DNA from: Odontesthes bonariensis | Lineage: Eukaryota; Chordata; Actinopteri; Atheriniformes; Atherinopsidae | NCBI RefSeq assembly: GCF_027942865.1 | Contig: NC_134509.1 | Coordinates: 34,274,197-34,338,196 of the forward strand | DNA length: 64,000 nt | Direction: 5' to 3' | Shown: positions 1 to 12,100 of the stretch, piece after piece | Layout of the letters: each line of letters begins with the position of its first letter | Numbering within the stretch: the stretch's first letter is position 1 | Notes under the pieces: generated by a model | The model's input: the letters and a program-made list of their open reading frames with translations, nothing else | Told to the model about the DNA's origin: nothing | Database searches by the model: none | Position numbers and translations under genes: made by a program

Positions 1-820
1 GGACAATGAGGTTTGAAGCTAAACATCGTTTTATTTAAACGTGTTGTCAGACATGCTCACTCCTTCCGCAACATTCTTCTCTCTCTCTCAGTGAAGCATC
101 AGATGATGATTGCCTATCATCTACATGACAATAAGGTTGTCCAACCTTCATTGCAGGTGACCAAACTGTCAGAGGTAGATTTGACTGTGCTGAGAGAGGA
201 CATCAAGGCAGCAGTGGAAGCCAAGTAGGCCTACCCTGGTAAGTCTTGTATTCACTTGGCTAACACGGTCTGTTACAGTGGCACTAGATATGCCACTGGA
301 ATGATCTTAGCTAGTGGTTCAACAAGTGGCCTCCCTGATTTTGGAGAGCTAATTCAGATTGTGGTTGTTGATGGTATACCTGGATTTATTGTGGAATAGA
401 TGCATTTCTTCACACTGTCTGTGTTATCTAGTGATGGTAAAAGATGGCAGATTTCACAGCAAACAAGCAATCCCGAGGTACAAACTCTCATTGTGCTCAA
501 TGGCATACAATGGACTGTTAAATTGACACAAGATGATACGATGCAGCTAATAAGAAAGTATTTACTGTTTTATTCTCTTTATGCTATACATTTTCAGAAA
601 ATATTTCACATGCTGAAAGAATGCTGAATGCGATGTATGAGGAAATGGATTCTCATGATTCTGATATTCCGGGTATGTAATTCTGAGTGAGGTTCTGCTA
701 ACATCATGGCTCCAAAAAATGTGAAATGCATGCTAGCAAACCTTTAGGCCAAAGATGTTGCAATGCTCGCATATTATGTCAAATATTAGAGTCACATCAT
801 GTGTTTTTTTTTCTTCACAG

Positions 821-1024
821 ATGTTCAAACTTTCAAATCTGAGTAAACCTGCTGCACTTCGTGTTATTATTCAAGACCATATAATTGACAAGCTTGAACT
901 GCCTTGTGGAGTACCGGAGACAGTGCTAGAGCTAGAGTCTATTGTGCAACAGAAATACAGATTTGAAGCAGGGAAGGTTACCTTACATTACAAGGATGTT
1001 GATTTTGGTGGCAACGAATCTTGC
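821..1024 (+). pseudogene. PB1-like domain exon, fragment of an unrecognised gene
   Basis: A good acceptor (polypyrimidine run, then cacag) ends at 820 and is followed by an open frame. Its first ~65 residues resemble the PB1-like N-terminal module of fish SAMD3-like multicopy proteins: the pattern LRVII, then LELPCGVPETV, then LHYKDVDFGG. After the DFGG motif the frame runs into a CA-rich stretch and stops at 1067-1069, so the domain is cut short. An open segment near 605-672 (acceptor cag, then donor gtatgt) and the segment at about 92-227 may be other exons of the same locus, but I cannot join them into one frame. It may be the edge of a gene outside the window or a dead multicopy fragment. 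Confidence 0.35.
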
Positions 1025-1069
1025 CACACTGAGTTCTCCCAACACACACACACACGGACCACTTCTTAG

Positions 1070-1750
1070 ATGTTGACATTTTATTGAGGATGACCGAGGT
1101 GCACAAGACAGAATGCAGGACGATCGCCAGCTTCTCCGTATCACTGGCTCTCATAGGTTCTGCCGTCTCTCGCTCTGGTCATCTCACGGTTCTCACTCCC
1201 TGCCCGGACCAGCACGCTACTGATAAAGGGGAGAATGATTAGCTGGCAATGTGCAGGTGTGCCAATCATCTCCCCTCCCACTGTCCTCTGAGCCCTTCCC
1301 ACCTGTCCTCTGCATCTGATGCACCACGCCCCCTCCACACACACATAATAACACACTGTACTGTACATACTACACACACTAGCACACTACATACACACAC
1401 GAACACACTATAAAGACACACTACACTCACAGTAAAGAACTACACACTAACATAAGAAAATATTGACCAGCTCTAAAATTGGAGAATTATCAGGAGCAAG
1501 TTTTTGATGGTGCTGTGTAATATTTGCACTTAACTTGTGCGAAATGTTCATCAAATAAACTGTTTTAATTGTGAATTATGGTTCTTGTTTATTATTTCCC
1601 CCAACTTCAGCAAAATGAGTTGCATATACTATAATTAATGTTTACTTTTTGCATGGACATTTTTGAGTAGAAAATGTTGATGTATACATTTACAACAACT
1701 TAAATTGGAATGATGAGATAACAACATTTCAAGGAATATTGATTAATGAA
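1070..1750. other. No gene recognised
   Basis: Mixed sequence with CA-rich tracts near 1034-1050 and 1330-1440. Several short frames exist but none has a recognisable domain. A retroelement fragment is possible but I cannot name one. Confidence 0.4.
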
Positions 1751-2957
1751 TTAAAGGAGAATTCCGGCATTTTTTACAAACAAATCCTATCTGTAGGAGA
1801 CCAAGGAAAGTTGGCCAAAGGGAAAAACGCAAGAAATTTTCATGCCCGCTGTGCAAAGTTTTCCGATTGCGCTGATTTCCATGAAAGCGGGCTCTATCGG
1901 GCAATCTTTTAACCTTTCGTGAGGCTCTTAACATGTATCAAAATACTTTTTACCGAATTGGCCGTGGTGTCAGTACCAATACAATTCAACCCAGGGGCTA
2001 ACCATACCATTAGCTAGCACAGACATTATACATTTTGAGATTTTAAAAACAGCGCACCTTACCTTTCTCAGCTTCCGTGTTCCACAGGCGTGCGCACAAA
2101 TCAAAAGCCGAAGTCATACGCTATAGTATTCCAAAATTTGTCCACCTTTTTTGTCCACATCTGCACCACCATGTCTCCCCAATGCGTAACCTAGCAGCTG
2201 CTCCCGTTTCTGGATCATCGGTTTGAGCCATCCTCGCTGCATCTTGTGCCAACAACCCTTCCTCGGTGTATTCTGGTTCAAAAAGATTACCCCGACCATC
2301 AAACTCGTCAAACTCTTCCATTCCAACATCAGAATCTGACGAACTATCCATCTCTAAATTGATTCGAATAAAATCCCGAGCGTTCTCATCTCCCGCAGCT
2401 GTATAATGGGCGTAGGTGCGCTCCTTCCAGCAGTCACGTGACAGGTCATGACATCACGGCGAAAATGGGTCTAGAAACGAGTCAGTTGTTCGATAGGAAA
2501 CAATAACAAACATGGAAATGTGTATTTCTGTTCCCAAGGGTCGTTTTTGGTGGACAAAAAAAGGTGGACAAATTTTGGAATACTATAGCGTATGACTTCG
2601 GCTTTTGATTTGTGCGCACGCCTGTGGAACACGGAAGCTGAGAGAGGTAAGGTGCGCTGTTTTTAAAATCTCAAAATGTATAATGTCTGTGCTAGCTAAT
2701 GGTATGGTTAGCCCCTGGGTTGAATTGTATTGCTACTGACACCACGGCCAATTCGGTAAAAAGTATTTTGATACACGTTAAGAGCCTCAGGAAAGGTTAA
2801 AAGATTGCCCGATAGAGCCCGCTTTCATGGAAATCAGCGCAATCGGAAAACTTTGCACAGCGGGCATGAAAATGTCTCGCGGTTTTCCCTTTGGCCAACT
2901 TTCCTTGGTCTCCAACAGATAGGATATGTTTGTAAAAATGCCGGAATTCTCCTTTAA
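1751..2957. repeat. TTAA-flanked foldback element with ~400-bp inverted arms
   Basis: Positions 1755-2159 are the near-perfect reverse complement of about 2549-2953. Both ends read AGGAGAATTCC pointing inwards, and TTAA lies immediately outside each end (1751-1754 and 2954-2957). The TTAA sites fit target duplications of Kolobok- or piggyBac-type DNA transposons; the superfamily is inferred. The loop (about 2160-2548) holds, on the minus strand from 2351 down, an acidic ~60-residue open frame that ends in the motif GETWWCRCGQ and then runs into the arm. That motif resembles the cysteine-rich P2X7 'ballast'-like domain carried by many multicopy fish genes. Confidence 0.8.
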
Positions 2958-5867
2958 GTAAACACTACTTGATTTATCTCTTGAATATATATAAAAAAAC
3001 ATGGTCATTGTACTTCATTTTTTGTTTTACCTAAAACATATATCACGTACAACCAATGTGAAAATTCAGTAATATATACAAAAAAACAATTAGATTCAAC
3101 TTGATATAGCTTTGTATTTATGTGGCTATTTAAGTTGGCCTTGTTATGCTGCACTAGTACCAATTACTCAATTAACAATGAAGTTAGGACAACTTAAAAA
3201 GATCCATGCAAAAAGTAAACATACCTTTTTGAGTAAACCCAGTACATTCTTTTTTAGAGTGTACAAGCAGGTTTAGTGTGACTTTCAACCGAGTTATCTC
3301 GGGGTCTTAATGCGATCCGATCCAATTTCTTGTCCGATTAAGGTGTCTATATGCACTTAATAACTCATTTTTATTGTAATTTAGCCAATAATCCGATCCT
3401 TTCAGTGCCATGTGACCCCACCGTGTGGTGCTGTTCGGTTTTACATGCATAAATCACTTTCAACAAGACAAAAGTTATAACTGTTGTGGTCAGATTAATA
3501 GAAAACTGTGGCTAAAGCCTCTGTTTTTTATATATATATATATATCAGTATTTCAGCCCCTCCTTTCCCCCACAGTTGTGTTCAAACACATTGCTCTGTC
3601 TTTGTCATTTGTCTTGGTGAATTCTTGTGGCAAAACAAATACTGTAAATGTAAATGGACTCGCAGAGTTTCCGTGGCAACTCTTCTAACAAACAACACTG
3701 GTGGAGTGGAGAAGGTGTCCTCGTGTGGATTAAGAGATGGTATGTTTCTGGAGATGATCACAATTATGTTGCTAATGTAGTGCAATTAGACCCTCGAGGA
3801 ATCACAGCATTTAAACAGCTTCAGCACGATGAAAAAAAAGAGATATATTCACACAACCACTGTGAGCTTGGCACGCTGATATTAATTCTTACGGTGGCGG
3901 AACATGACTGTCATGGCACGTCTTTTTCCACAGGTATGTTTGAATGAAGGGTGAGGAACACTGACGAAGTGACCACTGTGTGATTGACTGTATGCTGTGG
4001 CTTACAGACGGATGAAGCTATCAATGTTACGTACATGTCTTGCGTGAAAAGAGCTTTTGTTTCTGGTCTCCACCAACTCCTGGGGGAAATGTCTGATTCT
4101 ACAGCTGCTAAGAGCTGTTAAAGATCCCACATGTTTCCAGCAAGTCACAAAGTTTGTCTTCTTCAGGCCATGTGAAACATAGTGCATCTCAAGCGTATTC
4201 ATCTGAAAGCATTCATCCATATCTGGAAATGATGAGTCATGTGAAGGAACTAAAATATGAGATTTTGTTTACACTAGTTATCTGAGCAATTGTTTTATTG
4301 AAAAATGTTGATCAATTCTATTTAAAGCAGCTCAAGGCAGCTTAGTTTTAGACCCTGAAATTAAAGTTAAATTCCTTTATCTGCTTTTTTTTTTATAGCT
4401 TCCTCATGATAACTGAACAAATTCCGTTCACTCGTGAAAAAATGTGTGATACACTCGGAAGCCAAAGGGTGTTGGGGGGGTCATGATTTTTCTTCAGTGT
4501 GTGAGGACTGCCTGTGTGCTGCGCTGCTTTATGGCGAGGCCTTAGTATCCTTATCACACAACACCATGACACTCGTGGTTTTTGCGATCTATTTGAAATG
4601 TAACATTATACTGACTGTGCTGGAAGAATCAGCAAAGATACGCAGAGCAGACAAACTGCACATTATTCCAGAGGAAACATTCCTCAGATTGTTGGTGAAT
4701 CTGGAAACCTGGTGGCTTGGCTCGTCTGTCTCCTGTGTCCGTGGGTCTGGCAGCGCTACACACAATCCAATGTCACGGTCTTTTTCAACATCTGTCCACT
4801 TGGAGAATGACCCACCAGGCCTGCACACATGGGAGCTGAAGGCACATTGTTCTCAAAGGAGGAAGAAAAATGTACTTTTAAGCCTGGGATATGAAAGCAG
4901 TTGTTAAGTGTTGATTATCTGTGTGCATTACTTTGCAAATGAAAAGCAGGACATATTTTCCTCTTTATCATCAGTGGAGAGGCTGTGACTTATTAGATGT
5001 GGGGTAATATCACAGAAAACTGATTTTTTTTCTGAGGTGCAGAGCAGAAATTAAAATAAAAGAATGATTAATAAACATTACAGATGCAGATTCTGCCAAA
5101 GTAAGCACAAGGATCCACTGTATGGTTTATCAAATAAATAAATAGCAGGTATTGAGCGTCAAAGTGATCAGAAGTAACGCCTTTTTAAAAAACTTTGAGA
5201 GGCTTTGTTGGATTGCATCGCCTTGCTCATACACTCAGATCGACATCCTGAGAGGAAAGAGGTCTGTTCACGATTTCTGACAACAAAACTGCAGCTGTAG
5301 CTTAAATTGGTGCCAAGTTTGCAGGGTGGATCAAATACAAACTGAAAACCCAAAGACACACCGAGAATTCAGAAAACAAATTAAAAAAAAAAAAAAAACA
5401 GCGAAGAAAACAACATAAGATGTGGCAGGATTCTTTAAAAAAAAAAAAAACATTTCATGAGTGGCAAAACCAGAAAATGCAACTTTCATAACGCCAAAGA
5501 AAACACATCTACATTTCAAAAACACAAAAATAGCATTTGTTCTGTGTTGTTTTTGCTTTTGTTGTTGTTTTTTTCCTTTTTGTTGTTATTTTTTTATGAA
5601 AAATGGTTCAGATTTATCTCTTTTTTTGTTGTTCTATAATTTAATGTGGGATCATAGAAGCTACTATACATAATGACTTCATATTAGCCTCCACATGGAC
5701 AATTCATTTGATATGCAGTGCTTAGACTGAGACTTGTTCAAGAAAAAGCTGATTTGATCCAGAAGTTTTAAGATCAATCATAAAATGTTTTTTTTTATGA
5801 AAAAAAAAGTAAGAGAGTTTTTTGGGTTTATATAGCTGCAATGTGGACGTCCATCCGCAGTTTCCCC
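2958..5867. other. No gene recognised upstream of lfng
   Basis: AT-rich intergenic DNA with a short TA run near 3531-3545, poly-A tracts near 5383-5450 and poly-T runs. The longest open frame here (4434-4907, plus) has no recognisable domain, splice context or conserved motif and is treated as chance. Confidence 0.5.
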
Positions 5868-6125
5868 TTGTTTTGGTGGATAACTCCGCCCAGACTGAGC
5901 GCTCAAATCGGTCACTGGATCCAGGCTGCCCCGCCCACTGGCGGAGCTTCTGCTATTAATGTCACTGCAGAACACGACTGCGGGGTCCCTCAGAGGGAGC
6001 TGACAGAAAACTCATCAACTCACTGTAATTAGTAGCAGCATGATGTTGTGAACTGGATCCAAAAGAAAAGTATTTTTAAACTTTCTGTCCATGAGCGAAG
6101 TGGTGAACCCATCAACGCAGTGAAC
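5868..6125 (+). promoter_or_regulatory. Probable lfng promoter and 5'UTR
   Basis: The block just upstream of the lfng start is GC-richer than its surroundings. It has two GC-box-like sites (CTCCGCCCAG near 5886 and CCCCGCCCAC near 5930) and no clear TATA box. An in-frame ATG lies at 6048, but the first ATG that gives a fringe-like cytoplasmic tail and signal anchor is at 6126, so 6048-6125 is taken as 5'UTR. Confidence 0.5.
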
Positions 6126-9100
6126 ATGTGGAAGCCTGCCGGGGGACCGAGGCTCGCCTTCAGCTCAGCGGGACCTCGCGCTGCTGTCGCCGCGGTCACC
6201 TGTCTGCTGGTGGCCGGGATGCTCGTGCTCACTGGCGGACACCAGAAGGAGCTGCCGGCTGTAGGGGGCGCGGATGTTTTCTCAACTTATTTCAGGCGGC
6301 TGACCCGGGAGAGGAGAGCGGTGAGCGGCCCGGAGCGGAGGAGCGCTCCCCCTCGGCCGGTGGAGCAGCTCACACAGGCTGACCTGTTCGTGGCTGTGAA
6401 AACCACCGGGAGGTATCACCGGCAGAGGCTGGAGCTGCTGCTGGACACCTGGGTCTCCAGAAACACACCACAGGTGAGTCAGGCTGTGCAGCTGGAGCTC
6501 AGCACTGAAAACGAATGAACCCTCAGTTTATAGGGAATATAGATGTAAGGGAATAAAGTCTCATGTTGGGTGCTCATCAGGGGCGAGGCTAGGGTATTTT
6601 TAGTGGTGCCAAGGCACCACCGTGAGATAGCTCGGCACCCCCTAGCTCAGCACATTTAAAAAAAAAATTAATTATGCAAAAACACTTTTTTTTGCTCAAA
6701 GGATGCATTATTTTAGTGACCATTTTATTTATTTTCTAGCATTTGTTTTTGTTTAAACTCTTTACTCCCAAAATAAATGTTGAGTTATCTTCAATATTTG
6801 TCTCAGGCTCTCTGTTATCCCTGTCAAGCCACAGTCTTTTGAAATGAAGAGGTCAAAATTGAATGTTGTAGGGGAAAACACTACTCAAAGCAAAACTAAT
6901 ACGGCTCCAAAATTTATAAATGTACTAGTTCGCCTCAATTAGTGAGAAATAATGTGCCTCTGTGAGCACTGGGGGCTGGGCACCCCTAAAGACCAGATCC
7001 TAAAATCGCCCCTGGTGCTCATGATTCAGGATCAGAGAACAAAAATGACACATGAATGTGATATGATATGAATACATGTGCAACAGTTGCTTTTAAAGGA
7101 GCCTTTACACTTGGACTGGCCTCACTGTCTCTTTAATCTGATCAATTTTCCAAAAACATTTAAGCTTTTTGGAGTGTATGAGGTGGAGATTTGGGGGCCA
7201 AGTGACACCACACTGCTGCCCATTTGTTGACCCAACAGCAGCGATATGAACCGGAAAGAGATGCAAAGACTGAACACTGAGAGGCTCAGATGGATGGGGC
7301 TCCATCAGGTGCACATTTGTTTAGTAACCTTCACTCAAGCGTTTTCAGCTTTCCGTCTCCCTGCTGTCTTTCGGCTCTACCTTTAACAGCCAGACACATT
7401 GGAGGTTACTTTACAGGTCAAGAGTTTTCATGCAACATGAAAATGTCTCGCCCGGTTTAATGCGAACTCTACACCATTAAACCCAGCAATGTGCCTTTCA
7501 AGTGAATGCATCATTTGAATCAGCATTTTTCCTTTATTTATGGCTACCTTCATGCAAGTTTATCTCACTCTAACAATGATTTTAGTTTTTTTTTTTTTTA
7601 CAAATCACTTTCCCTAGTTAACTGACAAATGTGAAAGTGACTACCACAAGCACTTAAACATTTCTTTTTTAAAACCAAATAACTACTTAACACCCAAAAG
7701 AGCATTTTTTTCCCCCCACTTAAATGAAATTTATTCCCAACCTAGTTTGTTTAAAGAAAGAGAAAAAAAAAAAAAAGGTTCAGCTGGTTCAGGGGGAGTT
7801 TCACTGCCTCTCCGATAAATATTTCAGATCAAAAGCAATGGACAGACAGCTTTCTGGTCTTCACCACAAGGATGAGTGAGTCACAGATGCATCTGTTGCT
7901 GTAAAACACATGGGGCAGCGGTGAACTGTGCCCATCAGCTTCAAAGCTTCTAATCGAATGCAGACGTGACTGCGGATTGCTCAGTGAGCGTTCTGATTTC
8001 CATTGAAACCTCCTGTTTGAGGAGGAACTCGCTCCAGTAATCGCCGAGCTGTTGACATGTAAATACAGTGTATGTTGGGGGCAAATCAGCTGGTGTGTGT
8101 GTGACGCATTCCTGCATCTGCTCCCACAGTCAGGTGTTCGTAACTCTACCTGTTTCCCAGACACACCTCTGCACTGTAAGACTGCTGAGTAATGGGAACA
8201 CAGCAACACACACACAGTCTCGCTGTTGCCGTGGTGAACACACCCTGGGAACCTTGCTGGATTTCTCATGGGAAGTTAAAAATGTGTCTGATCACAAGAA
8301 TAAACACGCACACACTCACATCTTTTTCGCCTATCTTAAGTGGTGAATGCCGCCACTCTTTCCTGTGTTGTAAAGCTCCACTCCTGACAACACAACACCC
8401 CCACCCCCCTCAAACTCATAGTGTCGCCCCCTCCTTCCCCACTGACACACACACTCTCACACTCTTGCACAGATGCAGAAACTGACTCCTCTGAAGAGTG
8501 AAAGAAGAAGACTGATAAAAACTCACAGCTGGCCCAACTCTTTTTTTTTTTTCTCCCCAGTCTCTTTACCACAAGCAATGATGTGATCACACAGTAATTG
8601 CACCAAAGATTTATTATATTCAAGCTGTGAGGCAGGCGGGTTGTAAAGTGGAATCCCCGTGACTTTCCACTGGGGCAGTGAGTGCAGTGATGTTGGAGCT
8701 TTATGCAGGATTTAATTCTTAGTAATGCTTGTAAGGTTAATGTAGGGATCTTTCACATTGCATTTGGAATATTAAAACAAATACACAAGTTAAGACACAT
8801 TTATGACTTGTTTTTCATATGACAGTTTTGTTATGTTACGATATTCAGCAGACTGTGGGCAAGTGGTTTAGTTATGATCTGTTAATTTGCTGGGCAAGAC
8901 ATATTTCCATTGGTGTAGAAAAGGGACATTTTCTTGACTTCAAGGACACGTGCAGCCATTGTTTCAGCAGCATTAACTGGCCACATTTTCTAGCAGGCTT
9001 GTGAAATTTGAGCATTGAAAGTTTTAGCATAAATGTTTATATTGCTAGCCATTTTTGACATTGAAGATGCAGCATCAGGGAAGAAGCATCTTACTGACCT

Positions 9101-12100
9101 GAACGTATTTTTTAATTCATGCTGTCAACGTGACAATTAGCTTAAATGTACACTGAGATCTGTGGACAACTATCCTATGGGACAAGAGTCCCACTGAAAT
9201 CTCTACATCATGAAGGTCAGTTGGGGATTACGGTATACGAAGAGACAGAACACATCAGGACTGTATAAATCCACAGCAGATCCCTGCCAAAATCTGCACC
9301 ACCTGCCATGAAAACCATGAAAACTAAAGTACCGTGCAAACGTCTTGGGCCAACTTTCTTCTTCTTCTTCTTTTAAGTAGTTGTCAGGAATAGTTCTCCA
9401 GGCTTCTTGAAGGACAGCCAAAGCTCTTCTTTGGATGTGGGCTGCCTTTTGCTCCGTTTTCTGCCAAGATGATCCCACACTGCTTCAATAATGTTGAGGT
9501 CCAGGCTTTTGGGAGGATTCATCCCTCCAGAAGACCTGTTGCCGCAATCCACTTCTTGTATCATTTGACAATATCTCAGTAGCTTCTCCCTGTTTGCCTT
9601 CCTTAAAGGGATACGCCACCCCCAGGCCAAATTAAGTGTATCCCCGCATTCCCGAGACATAAATAAGAGTGTGGGAGCGTTTTCCTGGCGACCCAGGCAT
9701 TGTCCGAATCTCACAGCACTGACCACTGCTTGGTTTCGCGTAATACCTCCATGCTTGCGTCGCCGATCGAAATATTACTCCGCTCAACCTTTGTTTCGAA
9801 CACAGATGGGACAGTGGGGGTGGGGATTCCCAATGACGTAGCGGGGAGTGTGCGTCGGCTGTGTTTTCCGCACAGGAAACTAGTTCCCAAACCGACATGA
9901 GCAAAACAAGCCTTCCGTGTTGATTTACACAGTCATTTGCACTCGATGTGAAAGTACACCACTCACACAGTAATTAGAAGGCAAATCAAGTAAATTAATT
10001 CACGTTGGGCGAAATATTTCGATTGGCGACGCTAGCATGGAGGTATTACGCGAAACCAAGCAGTGGTCAGTGCTGTGAGATTCGGACAATGCCTGGGTCG
10101 CCAGGAAAACGCTCCCACACACTTATTTATGTCTCGGAAATGCGGGGATACACTTAATTTGGCCTGGGGGTGGCGTATCCCTTTAAGATTGACTTCTTGA
10201 CAGCCACCCTTCATGGAGACCATTCCTGATGAAGGTTGGACCAACAGTAAATGGATCAACTGAGGTCCAGATGCATCTCTCAGGTCATGTGTCAGGTCTT
10301 TGCTGGATTTTTCCCATCTCTTAAGACAGTTCTTCTATCTTTCTCTTGTTCTGTTTCTTAAGTTTTATTGAGGACACACTGCACACCACGCTGCAATGGT
10401 TTTCGACTAATGTCTCTTTGGGAATCACCTCATTGGTGCAGAGATTCTGTTTTATTCCAAAATATAAAAGGATGAGAACTATTCAATTTGCACAGTCCTG
10501 TGTGTGCAAATATCAGAAGAATTGTTGCTGTTTTTAAACTATGTTTACCTTTTTAAACAAGCTCATAGTAAACCTGAGGGGCAGCACATTTACTTCACTG
10601 TCATTGTTTCATTTAAAATCTATTGTCCCAGAATACGAAGCCAAAAACAACACAGTATTTACAACACCCAGGGTATGTGTTCACTTCCCGTGGAAAAATA
10701 ATGGGGTCTACACAGCTTCCTGAATACATAGTGACCTTCAACGCACATCACTCATCACAAAACCACGCACAGTCACCCTTTCAGTTACAGAGTTGTGACC
10801 AGCTGCTCTGCTGCTGATAGACAGGAGGCTTACCTTTGGCTTGGCCTCCATCCAGCATCAGCATTGCTTCTGGAAATGAGGGGGGATGGTCTCACCTGAA
10901 ATCACAAACGGCGATCCACAAATAATGGTGGCTGAGCAGTGAGGGCAGCTGTATAGGGGTGTTTTTCTTCTCATGGCTAGTAGAGATTGCTCACATGATA
11001 GTAACTGTGTTGCATTTGTGTTTTTTTTCCTTTTCTTTTTCCACAGACGTACGTGTTCACGGACGGAGAGGATGATAGGCTGAGGAAAAGGATGGGTGAG
11101 CTGCACACACTCACCCTGAGACACGCAGACGAGTTTCGCTGAGTCGCTGCAGTTTTATCTGAGAGGCAGGAAGGCAGGAACCAGGCTGCTGACTGAGCAA
11201 CTCTGTTTCCCTGAAGTGCACGGTCACTTCAGATTAATCAACATGCCCTTCCTATTCTTACTTCACGGAATTGTTCTACTTTCAATGAAGTATTCTTCTT
11301 TTATCAGACACATTGTAGGACTCAGAGTAAAACTGTGCGATTAGACCTATTTACAGAGTGCTTTCCAGCAAGTCGTAATATAATCAGACATTTATCAGCT
11401 TTCCTGCTTCAGATTGAACAATTTAGTCAAAATTCTCCCCTCAAGTTTTCTGAAATGTATAATTGTGTGTTCAACCCTGAGCCAGAGGTGGCACTGTTTG
11501 GCTATTCTAAGTCTTTATCTACTCATACCCTCTTTGTCCAGAACACCATTATGTATGGAACAATAATAGCAAAGAGACTGATTTTGATGCACTGGAAATC
11601 AGAAATCGTACCCCTCTTCAACACATGGCTGACAGACCTTACCTCTGTGTTGCACGTGGAGAGAATTAGATACAGCATGATAAACAACCCCAAGAAGTTT
11701 TACCAGACTTGGCAGCCTTTTTTAGATCACCTAGCTTTTAAGTACAATGATCATTAATAAGACCCAGAATAGGCTACTCACCTCTTATTTGAGAATTTGT
11801 CCACGTACATAGAGTACTAGGGATGCAATACGTTTGTCATTGCTTGAAGTGTACGCCCTATTCAGTTTGTGCTGTTGTTTTGCTAATTTTTTATTTTTTT
11901 TATTTTTAGTTTTTCTTTAAATTTATTTCTTTATTTTTTATATAGGCATATTTATTTTTTGTTACTATTATTATTTTTTTTCTATTGTCTTTACTTCTCT
12001 TGTATGTCCTACGCGACTTGAAAGAGACCTAATAAAAATACTGTGTAAAGAAAAAAAAATAAAAATTCTCCCCTCAAATCAACATTTTTTTAGTTCTCTG

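Noticed and set aside
4434-4907. 157-codon plus-strand open frame upstream of lfng
   Set aside because: No recognisable domain, no splice context and no protein-like motif conservation that I can see; a chance frame is likely at this length in 64 kb.
6048-6125. Upstream in-frame ATG as the lfng start
   Set aside because: It would add a 26-residue polar extension before the signal anchor; the ATG at 6126 gives the short cytoplasmic tail expected of a type II Golgi enzyme.
7829-8269. 146-codon minus-strand frame in lfng intron 1
   Set aside because: Low-information composition in CA-rich DNA with no family resemblance.
11335-11757. 140-codon frame in lfng intron 2 as a possible novel gene or exon
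   Set aside because: From 11445 it is the C-terminal part of a LINE reverse-transcriptase ORF bracketed by a 14-bp duplication; the first part is read-through from host DNA.
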